NCBI RefSeq assembly: GCF_002023715.1
Contig: NZ_MAHX01000006.1
Coordinates: forward strand, 1-64,000
Direction: 5' to 3'
From: Elizabethkingia occulta
GTDB taxonomy: Bacteria > Bacteroidota > Bacteroidia > Flavobacteriales > Weeksellaceae
DNA length: 64,000 nucleotides
A program made the position numbers and the translations under genes. The stretch's first letter is position 1; each line of letters begins with the position of its first letter. The notes beneath the pieces are model-generated. The model ran no database searches. It was not told the origin of the DNA and saw nothing but the letters and a program-made list of their open reading frames with translations. Shown piece by piece: positions 52,716-63,057 of the stretch.

Positions 52716-53547
52716 ATTTTTCAAACTTCAATTCCGCAAGTACCGGAAAGTGATCCGAGGGATAAAGCAGATTTTCTCTTCTGTCATTGATATGCCTTTG
52801 TGATAAAACTCTGAAGCCTTTCACAAAAATATAATCGATGCGGTCTTTAGCCGGAACATTTATATTAAAGTCCTGAAATGTTCCTTTCGGGCCATATTGC
52901 TTTTTTTCGCTATTGTAAAAAGAATCCTTCATTTCACCAGCAATAATCTTCAATGGCTCCGTCTCTTCTGTTAGATTGAAATCTCCGGAAAGTACTACAG
53001 GATAATTTTCCTTATTCAGTTCTTTCATTTTCTTCAAAATTAGCTTTGAAGACTGTTTTCTGGCTTCATTCCCGATATGATCAAAATGCAGATTGAATGC
53101 CCAGAATTTCTTTTGGGTTTTCAGATCCTGAAACAGTGCATAGGTACATATTCTGTTTAATGCAGCATCCCAGCCTTTTGAAGGTCTATCCGGAGTTTCC
53201 GATAACCAGAAAGTACTCCCCTGAAGTTTTTTCAGTTTCTTAGTATCATAAAAAATTGCAGAAAACTCGCCTTTGTCTTTACCATCATCACGACCAACAC
53301 CAATATAATCATAGTCAGCCAGTCCATTTTTGATATCCTTCATCTGTTCTGGTAAAGCTTCCTGAACACCTAATATTGCAGGATGGTAGTAATCCATAAG
53401 ATGCAAAGTTTCTTCTTTACGATTCTTCCACGAATTATCTTTATCCGAATCTGTAGACATCCGTATATTAAAGCTCATTACTTTTAGTTCTTGCCCAAAA
53501 GCTGATAAGGACAATCCAAACACTAATCCTAAAAAAATATTCTTCAT
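52714..53547 (-). CDS. Secreted endonuclease/exonuclease/phosphatase family protein
   Basis: A 277-aa enzyme with signal peptide (about residues 1-18, ends AFGQ). Metal and catalytic motifs of the DNase I-like fold are visible: MSFNIRMS, LGVQEAL, VLSGDFN (about 181-187) and YPSDHFPVLAEL near the C-terminus. It may be a nuclease or a phosphodiesterase/sphingomyelinase; substrate is not decided by sequence. It is the last gene of the hydrolase group 57759-52714. Confidence 0.88.
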   Translation of the reverse strand: MKNIFLGLVFGLSLSAFGQELKVMSFNIRMSTDSDKDNSWKNRKEETLHLMDYYHPAILGVQEALPEQMKDIKNGLADYDYIGVGRDDGKDKGEFSAIFYDTKKLKKLQGSTFWLSETPDRPSKGWDAALNRICTYALFQDLKTQKKFWAFNLHFDHIGNEARKQSSKLILKKMKELNKENYPVVLSGDFNLTEETEPLKIIAGEMKDSFYNSEKKQYGPKGTFQDFNINVPAKDRIDYIFVKGFRVLSQRHINDRRENLLYPSDHFPVLAELKFEK

Positions 53548-53593
53548 TTATTTCTCTTTCGTAAATCTGTAATTCCTTTGATTCTTATCTGAC

Positions 53594-55531
53594 CTACCCT
53601 TTCCAAACATTATTAGAAGGATTGATGTCCGGGAAGTTTCCATCCGGATCAATAATCACAGATTGTATCTCTTTTGTCGTCGGAACTTTAAATGTCCATT
53701 CTGTATTTCTTCTCCAGATTTCTACAGGTAAAGACATATCCTGCTGGCTTCCATCTTTAAACTGAATTCTCAAATCTACAGGCATTGGCATTTTCTCAAG
53801 ATTCTGAATAGTTATTACAGCACCTTTAGTATAGTTGTTATCCACATATTTAACACCTGAAATAGCCTGATCCAGTTTCCAGTTATTCTGGATCCAGCTT
53901 CTCCAGAACCAACCCAGATCTTCTCCGGCTACATTCTCCATAGTACGGAAGAAATCATCCGGAACCGGGTGCTTATAAGCCCAACGGTTAATATATTCTC
54001 TGAAAGCTTTATCAAATCTCTCCTTGCCTATTACATTGTTACGCAAAATCTTAAGTGCTGTTCCTGGCTTGTAATAAGCTAAAGCACCAATACTAGATTC
54101 CCTCATCGCATCTGGAGGTGTATCTACAGGCTCCAGTTTATCACTGAACAGATATCCGGTCATACCGCGTGCAGAACCTTTTCTATAGTATTCTCCATTA
54201 TTGAAAGCCTCTGTAGAAATACCATTGATAAATGTATTGAAACCTTCATCCATCCACGCATGCTTTCTTTCATTAGATCCTACAATCATCGGGAACCATG
54301 TATGTCCAAATTCATGGTCAGTTACCCCCCACAGTCCGGCACCTTTCGATGTATATTTACAAAATACAATCCCGGGATATTCCATACCATTTGTTATACC
54401 TGCAACATTCACTGCATTCGGATAAGGATATTCGAACCATTGCTTAGAATAATGTTCAATAGAAGCTTTTGTGTATTCTGTAGATCTGCTCCACGCACCC
54501 TGTCCGTCGCTTTCCACCGGATAAGCAGAAATAGCTAGTGACTTTTTACCGGAAGGAAGATTAATTTTTGCTGCATCTAAAATAAATGCCGGTGATGCTG
54601 CAAAAGCAAAGTCACGGCTTTGTTTCATCTTAAATTTCCAGGTTTTATTTCCGCTTTTAGCTGTATTTTCTCCTACCTCTGAAGCTGAGCGAATCACTAC
54701 AGCTTTTTCACTATTTTTAGCATCGTCCCATTTTTTCAACTGCTGAGAAGAATATACATCTTTAGGGTTTTGCAGTTCTCCTGAAGCGACAACATAAAAA
54801 TTATTTGGGGCAGTAATCGTAACATCAAAATCACCATATTCCAGATAAAACTCTGAAGGTCCTAAATACGGGACCGTATTCCAGCCTTTAATATCATCAT
54901 ATACCTCAACACGAGGATACCACTGTGCCATTGTATAAATCTTACCATTTTTCGTTTTCAGATACCCCATTCTGTCTGCTCCGTCTTCCGGAGAAACAAA
55001 AGAATAATCGACCTTAACTTTTACAGAACCTCCGTTAGATTTCAGTTCCTTAGGCAAGTCTACCTGCATTCTGGTATCTGTAATTGTGTATTTTACTTCT
55101 TTACCATCTACTTTTACCGACTTTATAGTATAACCGCCCTCAAAATCTGAGTTACTTGATCCATATCTTGAGTTGTTAAGCGGAATCATTGCGCTACCAC
55201 GGGATTCTTTTTTGAATAAATTCTGATCGAGCTGAAACCAAATATATTTCAGTTCATCCGGACTATTATTGGTATATTGAACTTCGGCACTCCCTGTAAA
55301 AAGATTTTGGGCATCATCTAAAGTTACATTTAAAACATAGTTAGCATGGTTTTGCCAGTATTTAGTACCCGGCTGGCCACTTGCTGAACGAAACTCATTA
55401 CCATTATAGGTATAGAAAGGCTCTTTAAATGCCTCTTTATAATCATAATTTGAAGCTTGCTGAGCACTCAAATTTGATACAGCTAAGAAATACGCTGAAA
55501 TTGTAAAGATCTTAACAATATTTATTTTCAT
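53594..55531 (-). CDS. M1-family zinc metallopeptidase
   Basis: A 645-aa exported aminopeptidase-like protein. The signal peptide covers about residues 1-23. The catalytic site is VTDHEFGHTWFPMIVGSNER, then the downstream zinc glutamate in WMDEGFNTF: HEFGH plus 18 residues to Glu. The substrate-anchoring GMEYPGIVF motif lies just before. It cleaves N-terminal residues from peptides outside the cytoplasm. It lies 46 bases upstream of the EEP-family gene, same strand. Confidence 0.92.
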   Translation of the reverse strand: MKINIVKIFTISAYFLAVSNLSAQQASNYDYKEAFKEPFYTYNGNEFRSASGQPGTKYWQNHANYVLNVTLDDAQNLFTGSAEVQYTNNSPDELKYIWFQLDQNLFKKESRGSAMIPLNNSRYGSSNSDFEGGYTIKSVKVDGKEVKYTITDTRMQVDLPKELKSNGGSVKVKVDYSFVSPEDGADRMGYLKTKNGKIYTMAQWYPRVEVYDDIKGWNTVPYLGPSEFYLEYGDFDVTITAPNNFYVVASGELQNPKDVYSSQQLKKWDDAKNSEKAVVIRSASEVGENTAKSGNKTWKFKMKQSRDFAFAASPAFILDAAKINLPSGKKSLAISAYPVESDGQGAWSRSTEYTKASIEHYSKQWFEYPYPNAVNVAGITNGMEYPGIVFCKYTSKGAGLWGVTDHEFGHTWFPMIVGSNERKHAWMDEGFNTFINGISTEAFNNGEYYRKGSARGMTGYLFSDKLEPVDTPPDAMRESSIGALAYYKPGTALKILRNNVIGKERFDKAFREYINRWAYKHPVPDDFFRTMENVAGEDLGWFWRSWIQNNWKLDQAISGVKYVDNNYTKGAVITIQNLEKMPMPVDLRIQFKDGSQQDMSLPVEIWRRNTEWTFKVPTTKEIQSVIIDPDGNFPDINPSNNVWKG

Positions 55532-55620
55532 ATATTAATTTTCCTCTAAAATTATGGAAGTTATTCTGTTACAACAAATTTTAAAAAAGAATTAAGTAAA
55601 ATATAAAAACCGTTAATTCT

Positions 55621-57759
55621 TTATTTCAGAATTTTCTCCTGTAATAATTTCATTTGAGAAGTATTTGTTTTCTTAGGAGCATACATATCCTTTCCTTTAG
55701 ACCACTCTACTTCCATATTATAAAAAATTGCAGGATCAGTAATTACACCCGCTTGTGCCTTTTCAATAAATACTTTCCATCGATTATAATATAAGGAACC
55801 CAATAAGCCATTCCATTCTTTATGAGCATAATCTCTAAGATCTGTTTTAGGATTATTATCCGGTCCCCAATAAGTAAGCTGGGACTTGGCATTAAACATT
55901 ACATTTTGAGCATCCGGAAGTTTTTTCCCAAAGCGCTCTGCCTCTTTCAGCCACCTGTTTAAAGTAAAATGTACATTATTTCCCAAAAGTATATCCTGAG
56001 TAGAAATCATATCCAGAAACTGAATTCCTGATTTCTGAATATCTGAAGCCTTTTTTGCATTAATGGCTTTTATCAGTTCATCATAAACAATATCTCCTTT
56101 ATTGGCCCATACCTGTCGCAGAAAATCTATTTTATCCGTCTGGTAAGTCTCCGAATCTTTAAAATCAGCGTCTGCTTTTACAAAGACCTTCACGGCATCT
56201 TTGAATCGGCTTTGATCGTAATTTCGTTTTCGTGTACCCCATGAAGATACCGGATTAACATTCAGAGAAGGCCTTGCACAATAAATACTTTCCGATGGTC
56301 CTTCCTGATACACATCGGGACTGCTATAAATAGTCTGTGCAAATTCTTTCCATGCCTGTATTACATTCTGATTTTCCTTACCATATCTGTATTTAGTATA
56401 TTCAGTAAGCCATTCGTCGAGGGCAGGTTTCTCATTATACCATGCTATATCCAGCATAAGATCGTACGCTACAGGATTATTAAAAATACCTTCCGGAATA
56501 ATTCCTACCCCTTTTAGATTCGCACCGTAAACACTCTCTTTAGCTCTGAAAACCTCATCCAGAAAACGCTGCAATTTGCCATACAATCCGTTTTTCTCTC
56601 CGAAGTTACTCACATTAGACCAGATAAAACTGGTTCCTCCATATCCTTTTCTTTTTTCCCAATTAGCGGTATTCTCTCCAAAGAGCTCTATAATAAGTGT
56701 ATTTTCTTTTTTCAGTCCCGCTAACAAACCATCTGATGGATTTTGCTGCCAACCCTGCAGAACCCAGGTACTGTTAGGGTAGTTTTTCTGCATAGAGGAC
56801 TGAATATTTTCCGCTACATTTCTCAGATTCAGTCCATTGGTTTTTCCTCCTTCATGAAATGGCTCCCCTCCGAAATAATGAATATCTTTTCCATACAGAT
56901 TTTTCATTTCAGTATAATAGGTATCTGCAATTTTGGAAAACAGTTTTGTTGTAGGATCTAAAATCCCCGGACGCTGAAATCCTCCTGCCCATTTCCCTTG
57001 CTCTATCACTTTTGCCTCATTTATTTTATTCTTCAGATCATGTGGCACCATTCCATAGAACCCCTGCAATATTGGTTCAATGCCCAACTCTTTCATTCTT
57101 CTCAAAATCTTTTTCTGAAGTTCTGCCTGCTGATTCATCATATCCACACTTACAGGGCCGCCCCATCCTTCAAGATTTCCCATAAGCCACCATGCCGTGA
57201 AAGCAGGTCCCGGAACAAAAGCTTTTGCTTCAGCATCTGTATAACCCAGCTTTAGTAAAGTATTATACCATACTAATTCTGTTCCCACTGGCGCTAACAT
57301 TATATTGACTCCATTCAGAGACATCCAGTCCAATTCTGTTTCCCAATCCTCCCAGGTATAAAAGCTAAAAGAATAGTTAATGGTACAATAATTCAAGGCA
57401 TAACGATACGGAACCAAAGAAGTCTTTTTCAGTAAAGGACTAACTATCGGAAGCTTATTTATATTTCGGATATTATTTCCAAAATGAGAAACACTCTGAT
57501 GCGCATAATGCTTTACATACCAGTCTAGTCCTCTGGATGCTGCGCTGGCCGATGATGCAGAAATATATAATTGATTATTTCGCGTTTCTAAGGTAAAAAC
57601 ATCTGCATCCTTTTCTTTTGGAATAGACTTCAGAATTAACTTACCAGCAAGCCAGGGAAATTGTCTTTGCGCAAGATTATTCACAGATTTAAAATCCTGA
57701 GCCAGGCATAGCTGGCATATATTCAGCACGAAAATGAGTGCAGTTAAAAGAGATTTCAT
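55621..57759 (-). CDS. Alpha-N-acetylglucosaminidase (GH89, NAGLU-like)
   Basis: A 712-aa exported enzyme (signal to about residue 20) homologous to human NAGLU, which removes alpha-linked GlcNAc from heparan sulfate and mucin-type glycans. The three-domain order is an N-terminal small domain (about 25-130), a catalytic barrel with YRYALNYCTINYSFSFYTWE and YFGGEPFHEGG, and a helical C-terminal domain. It begins the hydrolase transcript. A weak A/T-only stem-loop overlaps its stop. Confidence 0.93.
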   Translation of the reverse strand: MKSLLTALIFVLNICQLCLAQDFKSVNNLAQRQFPWLAGKLILKSIPKEKDADVFTLETRNNQLYISASSASAASRGLDWYVKHYAHQSVSHFGNNIRNINKLPIVSPLLKKTSLVPYRYALNYCTINYSFSFYTWEDWETELDWMSLNGVNIMLAPVGTELVWYNTLLKLGYTDAEAKAFVPGPAFTAWWLMGNLEGWGGPVSVDMMNQQAELQKKILRRMKELGIEPILQGFYGMVPHDLKNKINEAKVIEQGKWAGGFQRPGILDPTTKLFSKIADTYYTEMKNLYGKDIHYFGGEPFHEGGKTNGLNLRNVAENIQSSMQKNYPNSTWVLQGWQQNPSDGLLAGLKKENTLIIELFGENTANWEKRKGYGGTSFIWSNVSNFGEKNGLYGKLQRFLDEVFRAKESVYGANLKGVGIIPEGIFNNPVAYDLMLDIAWYNEKPALDEWLTEYTKYRYGKENQNVIQAWKEFAQTIYSSPDVYQEGPSESIYCARPSLNVNPVSSWGTRKRNYDQSRFKDAVKVFVKADADFKDSETYQTDKIDFLRQVWANKGDIVYDELIKAINAKKASDIQKSGIQFLDMISTQDILLGNNVHFTLNRWLKEAERFGKKLPDAQNVMFNAKSQLTYWGPDNNPKTDLRDYAHKEWNGLLGSLYYNRWKVFIEKAQAGVITDPAIFYNMEVEWSKGKDMYAPKKTNTSQMKLLQEKILK

Positions 57760-58151
57760 ATTGGTTATTAAGTTTTTATGGTTATCAAAAATAAAAAAAC
57801 TTGTTCAAAATAAACTTACTAACATTTTAGAGCCTGCTTAAATCACATGTAAAATGGCTGTATATCGTTATTTATTGATACCCGATATTTTTTAACTATT
57901 CTGACTCACAAAAGTGATTGAAAAAAAATATCAGATAATTTATCTACTTTTTTTCTGTTAAATTTTAGATAATTTATGTTCAAAATTATTTCTTCCAAGA
58001 AATACAATAATACCATAAAAACAAAGAATAGTATAAATAATCTATACATATACATTGATATTTTAAAACAATTATACGGTAAATAACATTTTTTAAGACA
58101 TTGTATTGAAATTTCTATATATTCGCTAGACTAAATCAATCAAATTTTATT
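57760..58151. other. A/T-rich divergent spacer between NAGLU and the M43 peptidase gene
   Basis: 392 bases without a gene. A perfect -7 box TATTTTTG lies on the minus strand at 57786-57793, 27 bases before the NAGLU start. On the plus strand a near match tatattcg lies upstream of the M43 gene. The rest is low complexity; I see no repeat or structured element. Confidence 0.55.
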
Positions 58152-59183
58152 ATGAAGAAATTATTCTTAGGAATGACAGCATTAGTTATGCTTGCTTCCT
58201 GTAAAAATGACCCTGAAACTGAGATGCCGGCAAACTCTCAGAACCAAACAACACTTAATGCATCTACAGATGCAACTGCAAGACTTTGTCCATCAGAAGA
58301 AATCAGACAAAACTTGCTACAAACAGATGCTAGCGCACTTCGTCGTTATAACAGCATCGAAGCTATGTCGGCAAATTTCGAAAAACAAGCAAGTACAGGC
58401 AGACAACTTAGCGGCATGGCTGTTCTTCCGGATGGCACTGTGGAAATACCTGTAGTTTTCAATGTTATTTACAAAACTACAGCCGATAATCTTTCTGACG
58501 CTATTCTACAGGAACAAATCGATATCCTGAACAAAGACTACTCAGCTACAAACTCAGATATCACAAAAATTCCTTCAGAATTCCTTCCAGTAGCTGCCGG
58601 AGATGTAAAAGTAAAATTCAAATTAGCAGCTGTTAACAGAAAACAAAGCAGCAAAAGCAGCTGGAGCTATACAAACGATGCAATGAAAAAAGCATCGACA
58701 GGTGGTATAGATGCAACAGCCCCTTCTAAAAATCTTAATTTCTGGATTGTAAACACAATGCCTTCTCCTCAAGGTGAAATCTTGGGTTATGCTACATTCC
58801 CGGAATCTGCCGGTTTATGGAATGATGGTGTTGTATTAGGCCGCAGATATGTAGGTAAAACTGGTGCCAGCGCTCCATTCAACCTTGGAAGAACTGCGAC
58901 ACACGAAATCGGACACTATCTTAACCTAAGACATATCTGGGGGGACGGTTCCGGATGTGCTACTGACTATTGTGATGATACTCCGGTACAACCAAGTGCA
59001 AGCACTGGAGATCCGGTATATCCAAAATACGGAACTTGTGGCGGCGTACAACGTTCATTAATGTTTATGAACTATATGGACTATTCTAACGATGCTTCGC
59101 TTTATATGTTTTCTGCAAATCAGAAAGCACGTATGCAGGCAACTACAGCATCTAACGGACCAAGAGCAGGTTTAAGATCTTAA
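58152..59183 (+). CDS. M43-family zinc metallopeptidase, lipoprotein
   Basis: A 343-aa secreted peptidase of the pappalysin/cytophagalysin group. The lipobox is VMLASC (Cys17). The zinc site is ATHEIGHYLNLRHIWGDG (HExxHxxxxxH, about residues 252-269). The Met-turn MNYMDY and a cysteine-bearing loop CATDYCDDTP complete the fold. It cleaves proteins at the cell surface or after release. The N-terminal 70 residues look like a propeptide. It is a single gene with a shared terminator. Confidence 0.92.
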   Translation: MKKLFLGMTALVMLASCKNDPETEMPANSQNQTTLNASTDATARLCPSEEIRQNLLQTDASALRRYNSIEAMSANFEKQASTGRQLSGMAVLPDGTVEIPVVFNVIYKTTADNLSDAILQEQIDILNKDYSATNSDITKIPSEFLPVAAGDVKVKFKLAAVNRKQSSKSSWSYTNDAMKKASTGGIDATAPSKNLNFWIVNTMPSPQGEILGYATFPESAGLWNDGVVLGRRYVGKTGASAPFNLGRTATHEIGHYLNLRHIWGDGSGCATDYCDDTPVQPSASTGDPVYPKYGTCGGVQRSLMFMNYMDYSNDASLYMFSANQKARMQATTASNGPRAGLRS

Positions 59184-59208
59184 AAAAATATAACACGGCT
59201 TCATAAAA

Positions 59209-59236
59209 AAATCGGGATTTTACAATCCCGATTTTA
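59209..59236. terminator. Bidirectional terminator, M43 peptidase / SDR
   Basis: A 12-bp perfect stem aaaatcgggatt/aatcccgatttt (59209-59220 with 59225-59236) with a 4-base loop and T-runs on both strands. Confidence 0.88.
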
Positions 59237-59256
59237 TTTTATCTAATCCAAAAAGA

Positions 59257-60138
59257 CTAGCTTGATTTTTTTGCTTTTATCATTGCTTCCAACTGATCCC
59301 ACATTTCCTGTGGAATAGCTTCCAGCATATTGAATTCACCAGCTCCCTGCAACCATTCACCACCATCTATTGTAACAACCTCTCCATTGATATATGCGGA
59401 GAAATCAGAAACTAGATAAGCCGCAAGGTTTGCTAATTCCTGGTGATCTCCTACCCTTCTTAACGGAACTTTTTTTGTCATATCAAATTTTTCTACAAGA
59501 TCTCCCGGCAACAATCTCTCCCATGCTCCTTTTGTAGGGAAAGGTCCCGGAGCTATTGCATTGAAACGGATTCCGTATTTCGCCCATTCTACCGCAAGGC
59601 TTCTTGTCATAGCCAGCACACCCGCCTTAGCACAAGCCGACGGCACCACGTAAGCAGATCCCGTCCAAGCATAAGTGGTTACAATATTCAAAACTGTACC
59701 TGGTGTTTTCGAATCTATCCAGTGCTTGCCAACAGAAAGTGTACAGTTTTTAGTTCCTTTTAGTACAATATCCAAAACAGAATCAAATGCAGAATGCGTT
59801 AACCGCTCTGTCGGAGAAATAAAATTACCGGCTGCATTATTCAATAAGACATCTATTTTACCAAACTCTTTCAGTACAGCTTCTTTCATCGCTTCTACCT
59901 CATCCCAGTTGCGGACATCGCAGGAAACACAAAATACTGTACCACCAGTTTCTGCTTCTAATTCTTTAGCAGTATTCTGAAGTTTTTCAAGATTCCTGGA
60001 AGTAATAGTAACTTTAGCTCCCAACTGCAGGAAGTATTTTGTCATGGCTTTTCCAAGACCACTTCCGCCTCCGGTTACTATGATAACTTTATCTTTCAAT
60101 GCATCATCTTTCAGCATCGACTGTGTATATATACTCAT
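59257..60138 (-). CDS. SDR oxidoreductase, 2,4-dienoyl-CoA reductase-like
   Basis: A 293-aa short-chain dehydrogenase. The NADPH loop TGGGSGLGKAM is at about residues 22-32, and NNAAGNF is the structural motif. Where most SDRs have Tyr-x3-Lys, the sequence is PSACAKAG, with Ser in the Tyr position. This is normal for bacterial 2,4-dienoyl-CoA reductases of the fadH/DECR type, which end with IAPGPFPTKGAW. The frame extends to 60174, but MSIYTQSMLKDD at 60138 is the better start. Confidence 0.85.
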   Translation of the reverse strand: MSIYTQSMLKDDALKDKVIIVTGGGSGLGKAMTKYFLQLGAKVTITSRNLEKLQNTAKELEAETGGTVFCVSCDVRNWDEVEAMKEAVLKEFGKIDVLLNNAAGNFISPTERLTHSAFDSVLDIVLKGTKNCTLSVGKHWIDSKTPGTVLNIVTTYAWTGSAYVVPSACAKAGVLAMTRSLAVEWAKYGIRFNAIAPGPFPTKGAWERLLPGDLVEKFDMTKKVPLRRVGDHQELANLAAYLVSDFSAYINGEVVTIDGGEWLQGAGEFNMLEAIPQEMWDQLEAMIKAKKSS

Positions 60139-60265
60139 GTTTTTCTTTTTGGTTAAAAATACTAAATTATTCAACGGGAAAATATATCAGATTTATTTTA
60201 ACACCATGTTATAAATAATACTTCGGGAGTTTTATTTACTTTTATGTATTGAAAATCATTAACCA

Positions 60266-62560
60266 GTGCAAAAAACTAAATTTACCTTCCTTTTATTTCT
60301 TCTTGCTTATTTTGGAATCAATGGACAACAATTACAAAAACTCACTCCCTACGTTCATCCTCTAATCGGAACCGAAAAAATGGGACATACTTTTCCCGGT
60401 GCCACAGTTCCGTTTGGTTCGGTACAATTAAGCCCGGAAACTGATACAATTTCTTATGAGCTGAACGGAAAATATAATGGTGATGTTTATAAATACTGTG
60501 CAGGTTACCGGTATGAAGACAAAACTATTACAGGATTCAGCCACACTCATTTTAGCGGTACGGGCCATTCGGATTTAGGAGACTTTCTTGTGATGCCTAC
60601 CACCGGAAAGTTAAAACTAAATCCCGGCACGGCTTCTAATCCTGAAAGTGGTTATCGTTCCCGTTTCTCTCATAGTGATGAAACATCTGAAGCAGGTTAT
60701 TATAAAGTAAAGCTTCAGGATTATAATATACTGGCAGAACTAACTGCTACTACACGTGTAGGCGTTCATCGTTATACTTTTCCGAAAACCGACCAGGCAC
60801 ATATTATTTTAGATCTTATGGCCGGAATCTATAACTATAATAATAAAAATGTATGGACCTATGTTCGTGTAAATGATGACAGAACACTTACAGGCTATCG
60901 ACAAACCAACGGTTGGGCACGTACACGTACTGTTTATTTCGCTATGAAGTTCTCTAAGCCTTTCAAGTCTTACGGACAAAAAAACTATGATGGAAAAAGA
61001 GTATATAACGGCTTTTGGAGGAAATTCGATCAGAGTAAAAACTTCCCGGAGATTGCAGGTAAGCAAATACGTATGTATTTTGATTTTAACACTCAGGAAA
61101 ACGAAGCCATAGAAGTACAATTAGCTATATCACCAGTAAGCCAAGCAAATGCAATGGAAAATCTGGAAAAAGAAGCTGGAAATCTATCTTTTGATCAAAT
61201 TAAAACAAAGGCACAGGAAAACTGGAACAAAGAGCTGAATAAAATAGTCACAAAAGGTACAGAAGACCAGAAAGTTAACTTCTACACTGCCATGTACCAT
61301 ACCTTTATTAACCCAACTATTTACATGGATGCTAATGGAGAATACAAAGGTCTTGATCAGAACACTCATCAGGCACAAGGCTTTACCAATTATACAACCT
61401 TCTCTCTATGGGACACCTATAGAGCACTCCATCCATATTTCAATATTATTCAGCCTAAGAGAAATGCAGATATGGTAAAATCCATGATGGCTCATTATGA
61501 ACAGTCATCTCTCAAAATGCTGCCAATCTGGTCGCATTACGCAAATGAGAACTGGTGCATGAGCGGTTATCACAGTGTAAGCGTTATAGCTGATGCTATT
61601 ATAAAAGGGAATTATACCGGCGATGCAAAAGCTGCTCTTATGGCATGTGTAGCGACTGCAAACAAACGTAATTATGAAGGCATTGGAGATTATATAGACA
61701 AAGGTTATATCCCGGCAGAAAAAAATGGAACTTCTGTTTCCAATACATTAGAGTACGCCTACGATGACTGGGCTATTGCTCAACTGGCAAAACATCTGGG
61801 CGAGACTGAAATCTACAACCAGTTTATAAAGCGTTCTGAAAACTGGAGAAATAATTTTGACAAGACTACAGGCTTTATGCGTCCCCGAATGGCAGATGGC
61901 AACTTCAAAAAAGAATTTGATCTGTTGAGCACTCACGGACAAGGATTTATAGAAGGGAATTCTTGGAACTATAGCTTTTTTGTACCCCACAATCCGGACG
62001 GATTAATCCAACAAATGGGTGGAAAACAAAAATTTGCCTCAAAATTGGATCAGTTATTTTCCATGCATCTTCCGGATGAGTTCTTTGCAGATACTGAAGA
62101 TATTACCCGCGAAGGCATTATTGGCGGCTATGTGCATGGCAACGAACCGGCACATCATGTGGCCTACTTTTACAACTGGGCAGGACAGCCATGGAAAACT
62201 CAGAAGCAAGTCCGCCATATTCTGGAAATGCAGTATAAATCTACCCCGGATGGATTAGGAGGAAATGACGACACCGGACAAATGAGCGCATGGTATATAC
62301 TAAGTTCTCTAGGCTTTTATCCTGTTGCACCAGGATCAGAAGATTATGCTATCGGAAGCCCGGCTATAAAAAATGCTGTTCTTGCACTGGAAAATGGAAA
62401 GAATTTTGAAATCGAAGCCATTGACCAAAGCCCGGGAAATGTCTATGTAAAAAAGATTCTTCTCAACGGAAAAGAGATTAAAAACTTTACTCTAAAACAT
62501 TCGGATATTATGAATGGCGGAAAAATCGTCTTCTACATGAGCAATAAACCTAAGAAATAG
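60266..62560 (+). CDS. GH92 alpha-1,2-mannosidase
   Basis: A 764-aa exported glycoside hydrolase of family 92, which trims alpha-mannose from N-glycans and depends on Ca2+. The start is GTG; an in-frame stop lies just upstream. The signal peptide spans about residues 1-20. Typical blocks are GTEKMGHTFPGATVPFG, then SLWDTYRALHPYF, then GGNDDTGQMSAWYILSSLG. Together with the NAGLU gene it points to use of host-type glycans. Confidence 0.93.
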   Translation: MQKTKFTFLLFLLAYFGINGQQLQKLTPYVHPLIGTEKMGHTFPGATVPFGSVQLSPETDTISYELNGKYNGDVYKYCAGYRYEDKTITGFSHTHFSGTGHSDLGDFLVMPTTGKLKLNPGTASNPESGYRSRFSHSDETSEAGYYKVKLQDYNILAELTATTRVGVHRYTFPKTDQAHIILDLMAGIYNYNNKNVWTYVRVNDDRTLTGYRQTNGWARTRTVYFAMKFSKPFKSYGQKNYDGKRVYNGFWRKFDQSKNFPEIAGKQIRMYFDFNTQENEAIEVQLAISPVSQANAMENLEKEAGNLSFDQIKTKAQENWNKELNKIVTKGTEDQKVNFYTAMYHTFINPTIYMDANGEYKGLDQNTHQAQGFTNYTTFSLWDTYRALHPYFNIIQPKRNADMVKSMMAHYEQSSLKMLPIWSHYANENWCMSGYHSVSVIADAIIKGNYTGDAKAALMACVATANKRNYEGIGDYIDKGYIPAEKNGTSVSNTLEYAYDDWAIAQLAKHLGETEIYNQFIKRSENWRNNFDKTTGFMRPRMADGNFKKEFDLLSTHGQGFIEGNSWNYSFFVPHNPDGLIQQMGGKQKFASKLDQLFSMHLPDEFFADTEDITREGIIGGYVHGNEPAHHVAYFYNWAGQPWKTQKQVRHILEMQYKSTPDGLGGNDDTGQMSAWYILSSLGFYPVAPGSEDYAIGSPAIKNAVLALENGKNFEIEAIDQSPGNVYVKKILLNGKEIKNFTLKHSDIMNGGKIVFYMSNKPKK

Positions 62561-62582
62561 CTTTCAGCAGAAAAAAGGCTTC

Positions 62583-62671
62583 TATAGTTTGGTTCGTCAG
62601 GCTCACTATAAACTCAGCTCAGCCCGATACCTGAGCTAAAGATGCTGAGTTCAACTCCGAACCAGATTATA
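62583..62671. repeat. Nested inverted-repeat structure
   Basis: Three stems fit inside one another: ggttcg/cgaacc (62591-62596 with 62658-62663, extended by tatagttt/...attata), aactcagc/gctgagtt (62611-62618 with 62644-62651), and agctcag/ctgagct (62616-62622 with 62631-62637). The last two overlap by three bases, so they are alternatives. It lies 23 bases past the GH92 stop and may terminate or stabilise that transcript. Confidence 0.5.
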
Positions 62672-62796
62672 AATTATTGAAGAGTACTAATGATAAAATA
62701 TTTAATAAATCAAAAAATGCTCTATCCTTTAATCTTTTGATTTGCATTCTCACGTTTTTAATCTCTTTTCCATTGAGATTCACTTTCTTTATATAA

Positions 62797-63012
62797 GATA
62801 GCGTTCCTCCGGAACGCCGTGAATTTTCATAAATTATAATCTATGGAGAAAAAGCTCCTGATGGAGCTCCTCATTCATTATGATGAACTTTATTTCATAA
62901 TATAAGAAATCAAAAAAAATGCTCTGGAGGAGCCTGATCTGTGTAAAAACAGGCATGTCGGAAAGTAAGTATTCCGGAAGAATACCATCTCACAGCAGGA
63001 ATATTTTCTCTG
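62797..63012 (+). repeat. Hairpin-array repeat, copy 2
   Basis: It aligns throughout with the reverse complement of 5896-6110. Hairpins occur at about 62810-62827 (gcgttcc/ggaacgc), 62853-62868 (agctcc/ggagct), 62921-62933 (gctc/gagc) and 62969-62985 (gtattc/gaatac). The orientation is opposite to copy 1 and spacing of hairpins is kept. Confidence 0.75.
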
Positions 63013-63057
63013 TATCTCTCAGAATTTATAGCTGATCCTTTTTATAGTTAAGAAAAC

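Noticed and set aside
55583-55622. Stem aaagaattaa/ttaattcttt as the NAGLU terminator
   Set aside because: All-A/T-rich arms with a long loop overlapping the stop codon; too weak to list as a terminator.
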